A DNA stretch of 7,246 nt from Actinomycetota bacterium (GTDB lineage Bacteria; Actinomycetota; UBA4738; HRBIN12): the NCBI GenBank assembly GCA_005883885.1, contig VAYF01000147.1, positions 1 through 7,246 of the forward strand. The letters run 5' to 3'. Under the pieces are notes generated by a model, which had not been told where the DNA came from, made no database searches, and saw only the letters and a program-made list of their open reading frames with translations. The position numbers were made by a program, and so were the translations under genes. The first letter of the stretch is position 1; each line of letters opens with the position of its first letter. Below are positions 1-6,420 of this stretch, one piece after another.

Positions 1-1
1 G

Positions 2-76
2 AGCAAAGCCGAGCCCAATGATGAAATCGTCTTCGCAAGCTCCGGGGCCCTTGCCCAGGCCGCTGACGCTTGCTGA
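2..76 (+). CDS. Possible C-terminal end of a gene cut by the left edge
   Basis: Reading from base 2 gives 24 codons and then TGA at 74-76. The residues (ending ALAQAADAC) have a mixed, protein-like composition with acidic, hydrophobic and alanine residues, unlike the Arg/Pro/Thr-rich translations of the other frames here. If real, it is the end of a plus-strand gene whose stop faces the stop of the LytR_C gene at 290, a convergent arrangement. The fragment is too short to assign a family, and a chance open stretch is quite possible in such GC-rich DNA. Confidence 0.25.
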   Translation, partial: SKAEPNDEIVFASSGALAQAADAC

Positions 77-289
77 CGCCAACCAGGCGGGAAACCCCAC
101 CGACCACCACGCGGACGGACGCCTGCGGGAGCGCCCCGGGAGACAGAGGACCAGGAACGACGCCGAGCGTCAGCGCGGGCAGACCCCGGGAACCGCGACA
201 CGTGAACGGACCACGAACGGACACGGGCGCACACACCCCGTCAACGGCCGGTTGGCCGAGGCGGAACGGTGCTCGTCAGACCTCCGCGA
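77..289. other. Intergenic stretch without a convincing gene
   Basis: No frame on either strand gives a protein-like translation. The open frames that cross it are rich in Arg, Pro, Thr and His and continue antisense into the LytR_C gene. There is a near-exact short direct repeat, GCTGACGC, at 62-69 and 72-79 on its left border. A small inverted repeat, CGGCC-GGTT-GGCCG, lies at 245-258, about 30 bases beyond the stop of the minus-strand LytR_C gene. It could form a short hairpin, but no T-run follows on either strand, so I do not call it a terminator. Confidence 0.4.
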
Positions 290-820
290 TCACGCTACCA
301 GCGACTGCGCAACGTCCGCTCCGACGAGGATCACGATCGAGGCGGTCGCGGGCACGAGGCTTTCGAGCGACGGATCGAGCTTCTTCACCGCCGCGCCATT
401 GAAGTACGTCTGCGCCACGTACGCGGCATCCGACTTGTTCTGGGCGCCGCCTTGGCCACTCCGGTAGTACACCGTGGTCTTGGTGGCACCCGCGCTTGGT
501 GCATTCGTCGCGTCTTGTACGGAGATGTAGCCGTGCTTCACCAGGAGAGCCTGTGCAGCGGCGCCGGCCCCAAACACGTCCGTTCCGTTGAGCGCCGTGA
601 ACGAGACGCCGGTCGTCTGCGGGGAGGGACCCGGCGGCGGCGGTTGCGAGGTGGGGCTGCTGGGGGGACTCGATGGGGATCCGCTGGGGCTCGCGCCGCC
701 GGAGGGCCCTGCAAGGTTCCCTCCGTTCTCGGGGAACCCGTTCGCAAGCACCGCGGCACCGGCGACGACGAGCGCAACGATGACGACGATCCGAGCGGTA
801 CCGAGGTTCACCGCCGGCAT
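290..820 (-). CDS. Membrane-anchored LytR_C-domain protein (VirR-like)
   Basis: A 176-residue protein. Residues 9-27 form one hydrophobic helix (RIVVIVALVVAGAAVL), followed by a Gly/Ser/Pro-rich linker at about 30-68, and then a LytR_C-type domain (PF13399) at about 70-172. Diagnostic stretches are VSFTALNGTDV near 72-82, KTTVYYRSGQ and the C-terminal IVILVGADVAQSL. The topology predicts a short cytoplasmic N-terminus with the domain outside the membrane. Related proteins include M. tuberculosis VirR (Rv0431), linked to envelope integrity and vesicle release; the LytR_C domain itself has no known catalytic function. The start is uncertain: ATG at 820 has GGTAGG directly against it, while the in-frame GTG at 811 (residue 4) has that same AGG about nine bases upstream, a better spacing. 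It lies 54 bases downstream of the DUF3263 gene and is probably co-transcribed with it. No catalytic LytR-CpsA-Psr domain is present. Confidence 0.85.
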   Translation of the reverse strand: MPAVNLGTARIVVIVALVVAGAAVLANGFPENGGNLAGPSGGASPSGSPSSPPSSPTSQPPPPGPSPQTTGVSFTALNGTDVFGAGAAAQALLVKHGYISVQDATNAPSAGATKTTVYYRSGQGGAQNKSDAAYVAQTYFNGAAVKKLDPSLESLVPATASIVILVGADVAQSLVA

Positions 821-874
821 CCTACCGGTTGGCTGCTTCGCGCAGCGGCTCCACCGGCCCGCTGGCCACCCGGC

Positions 875-1177
875 CTACAGACGGAAGCCGAGGCGGTCGG
901 CCGTGCGGCGGCGGCGGCGGATCTCTCGGATCCGCCGCAGCCGCCGCACGAGCATCGGGTCGTACCGGAGCGCGTGCGGACCGTCGACGATCCGGTGGAG
1001 CAGCTGGTGGTACCGGGCGGGAGAGAAACCGAACCGCTCGCGGATCGCTCGCTCCTTGGGGACCTGGAGCTTCCACGCCTCCCGCTCGAAGTCCAAGATC
1101 GCGCGCGCCCGCTCATCCAGACCGCCCTCGGGGGCATCGGTTGCGCCTCGTCGGCTCACGTTCCACGAGGCTCGCAC
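875..1177 (-). CDS. DUF3263 family protein, putative small helical DNA-binding protein
   Basis: A 100-residue basic protein. The recognisable core is at about 20-97: LDERARAILDFEREAWK, then KERAIRERFGFSPARYHQLL, then YDPMLVRRLRRIRE and an Arg-rich tail. This matches the actinobacterial DUF3263 family (PF11662). The region around residues 41-60 resembles a helix-turn-helix (charged helix, FGFS turn, ARYHQLL recognition-like helix), so a DNA-binding role is plausible but inferred. The start is GTG at 1177; a TGA in the same frame at 1195-1193 rules out a longer protein. The residues before the conserved core are poorly conserved in character, and a GTG at 1159 is an alternative. It is the first gene of a minus-strand pair with the LytR_C protein, the same order I recall for Rv0430-Rv0431 in mycobacteria. 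Confidence 0.85.
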   Translation of the reverse strand: MRASWNVSRRGATDAPEGGLDERARAILDFEREAWKLQVPKERAIRERFGFSPARYHQLLHRIVDGPHALRYDPMLVRRLRRIREIRRRRRTADRLGFRL

Positions 1178-1280
1178 CCGATCCCACCCGGTTCAAGCAC
1201 CGAGGGACGACTGCCGAAATCGCTTCCGGAGGGTGTGCTCGTGAGAGCATGCCCTCATCCCCGACGCGACGAGGCGATCC
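1178..1280. promoter_or_regulatory. Divergent intergenic region between DUF3263 gene and histidine kinase gene
   Basis: These 103 bases separate two genes that point away from each other, so they should hold promoters for both directions. I could not find a convincing -35/-10 pair on either strand. A small perfect inverted repeat, TGCTC-GTGA-GAGCA, lies at 1236-1249 and may be an operator half-site pair or chance. CGAGG at 1270-1274, six bases before the GTG at 1281, is a plausible ribosome binding site for the kinase. The role of the region is deduced from gene orientation. Confidence 0.45.
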
Positions 1281-3470
1281 GTGGCACAGGCACCGCGACC
1301 AGAACCGAAGCGGCTGCGCGACGACGTCCGGTCCATCGCCCAGCTGAACATGCTGCACAACCTGGCGGCCGCGCTCAACATGCTCGGCGATGTCGAGGAG
1401 ATCGCGGCGGCGATCACCGCCGAGCTCAGGACGATCATCGATTACCACAACTGCCGGGTCTACCTGCTCCAGCCCGACGGTGACACGCTGTTCCCGGTCG
1501 CCTTTCGGGGCGAGCTGTTCACCGACTACGCGACCGAATCCCTCCCCGCCCTTGTGACGAGGCTCGGCGAGGGGATCACGGGGCACGTCGCCCTCACGAA
1601 GACCTCCTTGCTGACCCCCGACGCCCGGCAGATCGAGTTCTCCGTCACGATCCCGGGGACCGACGACGACCTGCTGGAATCGATGCTCGCCGTCCCAATG
1701 ATCGCGGGCGACGAGGTCGTCGGCGTGATCGTGCCGTCGAAGCTTGGATTCGCCCAGTTCGACGAAGACGATCGTCGCCTGCTCGAGGTCCTGGCCTCGC
1801 ATGCTGCCGTTGCGTTCCAGACGGCGCGGTTGCTCGAAGCCGAGCGACGCGAAGCTCGGGTCTCCGGCGCGCTGCTGCGGCTGTCGCAGGCGATGACCTC
1901 CGAGCACACCGTCGGAGAGATCTTCCAGCGCGCGATCGAAACCGTCCCGACGATCATCCCCTGTAAGGCGGCCGCGGCCTACACGCGCGACGAGGAGACG
2001 GGCGCCTTCCGCATCGCCCGCGTGCTCGCCGTGGGCAGGCATACGACGAAACCGAGATCGGAGATCGCCGACATCTCCAAGGAGATCGCGGAGAACTTCC
2101 TGTTCAGCGAGACCGAGCCGTTCGTGATCCCCCAGGACGTGGCGATGCAGGTCCCCACCGATCTTCGCTTCATGGACGATCCCGGCGCCGTCCTCGTCAC
2201 ACCGTTGCGATGGGACGCGGACGGGTTCGGCGCGATCGTCGCGGTGGGCGAGGTGGACGGCGCGCCGTTCGACGACGACGCCCTCTCGTTCGCGCAGGGC
2301 ATCGCGGACATCACGTCGCTGGCACTCGGCAACGCCCGCCGCCTCTCGGAGCTCGAACGCTTCCACGAGTTGGTCGAGTCCCTCGACGCCGTGTTCTGGG
2401 AGGCGGACGCGAAGGACCTCCGGCTCACGTTCGTCGGCGGGCGCGCCGATCCGGTGCTCGGGCCCGACGCCGGTTCCTGGCCTTCGCAAGGCAAGGTGTG
2501 GGGGGACCACGTGTATGAACGGGACCGGGATACTGCCGAGCTGGCCGTGCGATGGGCCCGCGACGAAGGCCGGGACACGACCCTCGAATACCGCGTCCGC
2601 ACCCCGAGCGGGCAGGAGGCGTGGGTCCGCGACCTGATCCACGTGGTGCGGCGCTCACGAGGCCCTCGCCAGCTCCGGGGCCTGATGGTCGACATCACGG
2701 AGCGCAAGCAGGCCGAGCAGGCGCTCCAGGCGTCGGAACGGAAGTACTCGGAGGCCTTCCGACGCGAGCGCGAGGCGGCTCAACAGCTCAGGGCGCTCGA
2801 CGAGATGAAGAACACGTTCCTGGAAGCGGTCTCGCACGACCTCCGGACGCCGCTCACGTCGATCCTCGGATCAGCGATCACGCTGGAACGAGCCAACATG
2901 GATCTCCCCCAGGAGGACGCGGTGGACCTCGTCCGGCGCATCGCCGCGAACGCCCGCAAGCTCGAACGGCTGTTGGGCGACCTCCTCGATCTGGACCGGC
3001 TCCAACGGGGGATCGTGTCACCGCAACGACGTCCGACCGAGGTTGGCGAGCTGATCCGCCGCGCCGTCGAGGAGACCGAAGACCACAACGGACACGACCT
3101 GACCGTCGACGTGGAACCGTTCGTCGTCAGCCTGGATGGCCCGAAGGTCGAGCGGATCGTCGAGAACCTCCTCACGAACGCTCTTCGGCATACGCCTCCG
3201 GAAGCCGAGGTGTGGGTGCGTGCGGTTCCGGAGGACGGTGGTTTGCTGCTGATGGTCGAGGACGACGGAAGGGGGATCCCGCCGGAGCTCCGCGAGGAGA
3301 TCTTCGAACCGTTCCGGCAGGCCCCTGGCTCCGCGACCGGGCACTCCCCGGGGGTCGGGGTGGGTCTGTCCCTCGTGAAGCGCTTCGCTGAGCTCCACGG
3401 CGGACGTGCGTGGGTCGAAGACCGTCCCGGCGGGGGCGCCTCGTTCCGCGTGTTCCTCCCCGGCGGCTGA
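1281..3470 (+). CDS. Soluble GAF-GAF-PAS sensor histidine kinase
   Basis: A 729-residue protein that senses a signal in the cytoplasm, autophosphorylates on histidine and should pass the phosphate to a response regulator. Domains: GAF at about 20-190, a second GAF at about 195-355, a PAS/PAC domain at about 361-480 ending in DITERKQAEQ (from 471), a helical coiled stretch at about 475-512, HisKA with H-box AVSHDLRTPLTSI and phosphoacceptor His519, and HATPase_c. The ATP site is complete: N-box ENLLTNALRHT (Asn629 and Asn633), G1 box DDGRGIP at about 661-667, F-box EIFEPF, and G2 box GVGVGLSLVKR from 691. There is no signal peptide, membrane helix or receiver domain. The start is GTG with CGAGG six bases upstream; no in-frame upstream alternative is needed. 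No response regulator lies in the window, so its partner is unknown. The cyclase-STAND gene follows on the same strand after about 125-160 bases. The ligands of the GAF and PAS domains cannot be told from sequence. Confidence 0.93.
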   Translation: MAQAPRPEPKRLRDDVRSIAQLNMLHNLAAALNMLGDVEEIAAAITAELRTIIDYHNCRVYLLQPDGDTLFPVAFRGELFTDYATESLPALVTRLGEGITGHVALTKTSLLTPDARQIEFSVTIPGTDDDLLESMLAVPMIAGDEVVGVIVPSKLGFAQFDEDDRRLLEVLASHAAVAFQTARLLEAERREARVSGALLRLSQAMTSEHTVGEIFQRAIETVPTIIPCKAAAAYTRDEETGAFRIARVLAVGRHTTKPRSEIADISKEIAENFLFSETEPFVIPQDVAMQVPTDLRFMDDPGAVLVTPLRWDADGFGAIVAVGEVDGAPFDDDALSFAQGIADITSLALGNARRLSELERFHELVESLDAVFWEADAKDLRLTFVGGRADPVLGPDAGSWPSQGKVWGDHVYERDRDTAELAVRWARDEGRDTTLEYRVRTPSGQEAWVRDLIHVVRRSRGPRQLRGLMVDITERKQAEQALQASERKYSEAFRREREAAQQLRALDEMKNTFLEAVSHDLRTPLTSILGSAITLERANMDLPQEDAVDLVRRIAANARKLERLLGDLLDLDRLQRGIVSPQRRPTEVGELIRRAVEETEDHNGHDLTVDVEPFVVSLDGPKVERIVENLLTNALRHTPPEAEVWVRAVPEDGGLLLMVEDDGRGIPPELREEIFEPFRQAPGSATGHSPGVGVGLSLVKRFAELHGGRAWVEDRPGGGASFRVFLPGG

Positions 3471-3477
3471 GCGCCGG
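3460..3477 (+). other. Short GC hairpin across the histidine kinase stop codon
   Basis: CCGGCG at 3460-3465 pairs with CGCCGG at 3472-3477 around a six-base loop that contains part of the TGA stop at 3468-3470. No T-run follows, so it is not a standard intrinsic terminator. It could be an inefficient terminator or RNA-stabilising hairpin between the kinase and the next gene, or simply chance in GC-rich DNA. Confidence 0.2.
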
Positions 3478-3585
3478 TGCTCGACCTCGTCGTCGCGACG
3501 CGCTGATCGTCGACGGACGAGGCACGTGGGGTGGGACAACGACCCGATCGTGGGCCGAACATGTGCCACAATCGCCGCCTCCACT

Positions 3586-3591
3586 GGAGGT
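3586..3591 (+). promoter_or_regulatory. Strong Shine-Dalgarno before a 13-codon leader ORF
   Basis: GGAGGT ends four bases before ATG at 3596 (five from the GGAGG core). It is the best ribosome binding site in the window. It does not serve the cyclase-STAND reading frame directly, because ATG 3596 is in a different frame from ATG 3634. Confidence 0.5.
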
Positions 3592-3595
3592 CACC

Positions 3596-3637
3596 ATGGG
3601 GATCGGACAGGCCTGCCCGCCTTGGACCTTTCCATGA
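3596..3637 (+). CDS. Possible leader peptide MGIGQACPPWTFP, coupled to the cyclase-STAND gene
   Basis: ATG at 3596 opens a 13-codon frame that stops with TGA at 3635-3637. Its stop overlaps the ATG of the next gene in an ATGA arrangement (3634-3637), the classic geometry of translational coupling. The strong GGAGGT lies just upstream, whereas ATG 3634 has no recognisable Shine-Dalgarno of its own. The peptide contains Pro-Pro-Trp and ends in Pro before the stop; polyproline contexts and a C-terminal proline are known to slow elongation or termination, so the leader could tune entry into the large gene. Alternative: ATG 3596 is the true start of the large gene and a one- or two-base error breaks the frame before 3634. 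That would be consistent with a second frame break further down. Confidence 0.4.
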   Translation: MGIGQACPPWTFP

Positions 3638-6420
3638 CTGCGGCCTCAGCCGGAGGCTCCGCGATCCGCACCTTCCTGATCGCCGATGTGCGGGGCTACA
3701 CTGCATTCACCCAACAACACGGAGACGAGGCCGCAGGACAGCTGGCGGCACGGTTCGCGGAGATCGCGCAAGAAGGCGTCGAAGCCTGTGGGGGCGAGCT
3801 CGTCGAACTTCGGGGCGATGAGGCGCTCGCCGTCTTCCTGTCCGCCCGGGATGCGCTTCGCGCCGCCACGGAGCTCGCCGAGGCCTTCTCCGAAGCGACG
3901 GAGGACGTTCCGGCCCTTCCGCTCGGCGTGGGTTTCGGTCTGGACGCCGGTGAAGCCGTCCCCGTCGCCGGCGGGTACCGAGGCGGCGCGTTGAATCTCG
4001 CGGCTCGGCTGTGTAGCCGAGCGGCTGCAGGCGAGGTGCTCGCGAGCGAAGGCGTGATCCACCTGGCCAGGGCGATCGACGGCTTGTCCTTCGAGCCGAC
4101 GGGACCCTTCGAGCTGAAGGGGATCAGCGAACCGGTCCGTGCTGCTCGCGTGACCGCGACGCACGCAGGAACGACCACTGCATCACGCACGGCCGACCGT
4201 CGGATGGAGAACGAGGTCCCGCCGGAGCTCGATCTCGTGAGCCCATTCGTTGGCCGGAAGGACGAGCTTCGGTGGCTTCTCTGGGGGTGGCGCCGGGCAC
4301 GTCACGGTCACGGCCGTGCGCTGTTCCTGGTGGGGGCGCCGGGGATGGGAAGGACGCGGCTGGCCGCGGAGCTGGCGCGGGAGGCCGGTCTGGACGGCGC
4401 GATCGTCACCTACATCAGTTGTGGCGAGCCGACAGGAGCCACCCTCTCGAACCTCCAGCGTGCGGCCTCGATCGAAGGACCGGCGGTCGTCATCGTCGAC
4501 GATCTCTCCGAGGAGATCGAGGGGATACGGGAAGCGTTCCAACTTCTGATCGACACGACCCAAGGGCGCGACCTCCTCGTGGTGGCGACGTGCGAAGAGC
4601 CACTGGCTCGGTGGGTGAGCGCTCTGCTCCAGAGGGTCGATCCGCACGGCAGTGCACGTCGTCGCCTCGAGCCGCTCAGCGCCCAGGAAGCGGTGGAGCT
4701 CGCGGCCACCTACGCAGGCACGATCCCCGCCGATCTGCCACTGAGCGACCTGATGGAGGACACGGGCGGCTCACCCGAGTTGCTCCACGCCTACGTGATC
4801 GATTGGGCCGTCGGGCACGTCGCCGATCGGTTGAGCGCGTCCGCGGACACAGCCCGCGCGCAACGCTCCGGCCTGCGCATCGCCGAGGCGGAGCTCGCCG
4901 TGACCGTCGCCGACATCGAGCTCGCTCGCGAACGCGCCAGGATCCACGGGCTCGAGTCCGCGAGGCAGACCGCGGGCATCCCTCTTCGCACTTCGGTCTG
5001 TCCGTTCAAAGGGCTCGCGACGTTCGACGCCGCGGACGCGGAGTTCTTCTTCGGGCGGGAGCAACTCGTCGCCGAGATGATCGCACGGTCGGTTGGCGCG
5101 ACATTCCTGGGAGTCGTCGGACCCTCGGGCAGCGGGAAGTCCTCGGCGGTGCGAGCAGGTCTGATGCCGGCCCTCGCCTCGGGGGCGCTCCCCGGTAGCG
5201 AGAGCTGGCGGCAGGCGTTGATCCGTCCCGGTGAGCACCCGATGGCCGAGCTCGAGGGTCGGCGGTCCGACGACGGCCGCCTCGTCCTCGCCGTCGACCA
5301 GTTCGAAGAGCTGTTCACCACGTGCGCCGACGAGGAAGAGCGAGCGGCGTTCGTTCAGGCGATCACCGCCGAGGTTGATGGACGGATCGTCGTCGCGGCC
5401 GTTCGATCCGACTTCTATGGCCGTTGCGCCGAGTATCCGCCCTTGGCGAGGCTCTTCGGGACGACCCACGTCTTGGTCGGGCCGATGGACGCGCACGAGT
5501 TGCGCAGAGCGATCGAGCTCCCGGCTCGGCGGGCCGGACTGCGCGTCGAGCCGTCGTTGGTGGAGGCCCTCGTCGGCGAGGTCGCCGACGAACCAGGTGC
5601 TCTCCCCTTGTTGTCGACGACCTTGCTCGAGCTCTGGCAGCGACGCCAGGGGCGAACGCTGACGACGGAGCGCTACCGCGACACGGGCGGGGTCCGCGCG
5701 GCTGTGGCTCGTCTGGCAGAGGACGCGTTCGCGCGTCTATCGTCGCAGCAACAGATCGTCGCGCGGGCGATGCTCCTCAGACTGGCGGGAACGGGGGTCG
5801 GGGACGCCGCGATCCGGCGGCGCGTCTCACTCGCCGAGGTCGACGTCGACACAGATCCCGATGCGGCCGAGGTGCTGGCTCGAGGACGACGTCCAGGGAC
5901 GTCAGCTCCACCACCATCTGATGGAGGCCGCGCGCGAGTGGACCGAGAGCGGACGCGACCCTGCCGACCTTTATCGAGGAGCCCGGCTCGCGTCCGCGAC
6001 GGACTGGACGGCGCAGCACCCCATCGACCTGAACGAACAAGAGCGCGCCTTCCTCGATCAGAGCCGAGAGGCCACGAACGCGGAGATCGAGCGCAGCCGT
6101 CTGACGAATCGGCGGTTGAAGGGTTCCCTCGCCGGCGTGGCGGTGTTCCTGGTGGTCGCGCTGGTCGGAGCGTCCTTCGCACTACAACAGCGGGCGCACG
6201 CACGGGCCGTCGCGACGGTGGCCGAGTCCGCCCGTTTGGCCGCGCAAGCCGTCGCGGAAACGGATCTGGGTCGGTCCGTTCAGCTCGCACTCGCCGGCCT
6301 GAGCCTCAACGACTCCATCGATACGCGCAGCGCTCTGCTCCAGGTCTTGCAGCGGAACCCCAGTGCGATCGGTCTGATCCCAACCGGTGGCAGCTTGGAG
6401 GACGTCGCCGTCGCACCTGA
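3634..6420 (+). CDS. Nucleotide cyclase - AAA - nSTAND1 NTPase, N-terminal part of a frame-broken WD40 protein
   Basis: The open frame gives 928 residues, but only residues 1-748 (to about 5877) read as protein; the Arg/Pro/Ser-rich remainder to the TGA at 6418-6420 is out of frame. Domains: class III cyclase at about 11-170, with metal-binding Asp18 (FLIADVRGYT) and Asp62 (LRGDEAL), and Asn121 and Arg125 of NLAARL; FVGR-type AAA domain from 205, with Walker A GAPGMGRT in which the Lys is Arg240, and Walker B IVDD (Asp289-Asp290); a charged helical linker before about 450; and nSTAND1 from Cys456 (CPFKGLATF, FFFGRE), with Walker A GPSGSGKSS (Lys502), Walker B AVDQFEEL (Asp555) and GALPLLS from 655. 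It likely makes a cyclic nucleotide under control of an NTP-driven oligomerising switch; this is inferred from domains. ATG 3634 is chosen because the cyclase fold begins ten residues later; it lacks its own Shine-Dalgarno and overlaps the leader stop. The frame stays open upstream to 3406, but that part is antisense-like shadow of the kinase end. Confidence 0.85.
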   Translation: MTAASAGGSAIRTFLIADVRGYTAFTQQHGDEAAGQLAARFAEIAQEGVEACGGELVELRGDEALAVFLSARDALRAATELAEAFSEATEDVPALPLGVGFGLDAGEAVPVAGGYRGGALNLAARLCSRAAAGEVLASEGVIHLARAIDGLSFEPTGPFELKGISEPVRAARVTATHAGTTTASRTADRRMENEVPPELDLVSPFVGRKDELRWLLWGWRRARHGHGRALFLVGAPGMGRTRLAAELAREAGLDGAIVTYISCGEPTGATLSNLQRAASIEGPAVVIVDDLSEEIEGIREAFQLLIDTTQGRDLLVVATCEEPLARWVSALLQRVDPHGSARRRLEPLSAQEAVELAATYAGTIPADLPLSDLMEDTGGSPELLHAYVIDWAVGHVADRLSASADTARAQRSGLRIAEAELAVTVADIELARERARIHGLESARQTAGIPLRTSVCPFKGLATFDAADAEFFFGREQLVAEMIARSVGATFLGVVGPSGSGKSSAVRAGLMPALASGALPGSESWRQALIRPGEHPMAELEGRRSDDGRLVLAVDQFEELFTTCADEEERAAFVQAITAEVDGRIVVAAVRSDFYGRCAEYPPLARLFGTTHVLVGPMDAHELRRAIELPARRAGLRVEPSLVEALVGEVADEPGALPLLSTTLLELWQRRQGRTLTTERYRDTGGVRAAVARLAEDAFARLSSQQQIVARAMLLRLAGTGVGDAAIRRRVSLAEVDVDTDPDAAEVLARGRRPGTSAPPPSDGGRARVDRERTRPCRPLSRSPARVRDGLDGAAPHRPERTRARLPRSEPRGHERGDRAQPSDESAVEGFPRRRGGVPGGRAGRSVLRTTTAGARTGRRDGGRVRPFGRASRRGNGSGSVRSARTRRPEPQRLHRYAQRSAPGLAAEPQCDRSDPNRWQLGGRRRRT
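5868..5890 (+). other. Deletion/frameshift junction inside the cyclase-nSTAND1-WD40 gene
   Basis: The upstream frame reads DPDAAEVL up to 5877 and then turns to Arg/Pro-rich nonsense. The downstream frame resumes at 5876 with Trp-Leu-Glu-Asp-Asp. Restoring the frame needs a shift of +1 (or loss of 3k+2 bases). In the nSTAND1/WD40 proteins I remember, about 32 residues lie between these two points, including a conserved VAHEALLREWPRLR-like motif; none of the three frames here encodes it. A single deletion of about 95 or 98 bases explains both the missing residues and the shift. No slippery heptamer or homopolymer run is present. Confidence 0.7.

Noticed and set aside
18..467. A 149-codon plus-strand open frame at the left end
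   Set aside because: The composition is dominated by Arg, Thr, Pro and Ala, there is no ribosome binding site, and the second half is antisense to the LytR_C domain.
269..1483. A 404-codon plus-strand open frame across the two small minus-strand genes
   Set aside because: Its translation is Arg/Pro/Gly-rich and without motifs, while the opposite strand encodes recognisable LytR_C and DUF3263 proteins; it also runs into the kinase start in the wrong frame.
1113..2642. A 509-codon minus-strand open frame opposite the histidine kinase
   Set aside because: It mirrors the codon pattern of the real kinase gene, is rich in Arg, Gly, Asp and His without any domain, and lies wholly antisense to motifs that are clearly genuine.
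3406..3633. Upstream extension of the cyclase-STAND reading frame into the histidine kinase gene
   Set aside because: The added residues are Arg/Ser-rich and overlap the last kinase codons in another frame; the cyclase domain needs only the short N-terminus that ATG 3634 provides.
2780..3706. A 308-codon minus-strand open frame opposite the kinase C-terminus and the intergenic gap
   Set aside because: It is Ser/Arg/Pro-rich, antisense to the HisKA and HATPase motifs, and has no recognisable domain or ribosome binding site.
5868..5890. Programmed ribosomal frameshift as the explanation of the frame change
   Set aside because: There is no slippery heptamer, homopolymer run or obvious stimulatory structure, and a frameshift would not account for the missing conserved residues.
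5236..5890. CTCGAG present near both the short linker and the frame break, suggesting recombination at a shared motif
   Set aside because: CTCGAG (Leu-Glu codons) occurs many times in this GC-rich coding sequence, so sharing it at two sites is expected by chance.
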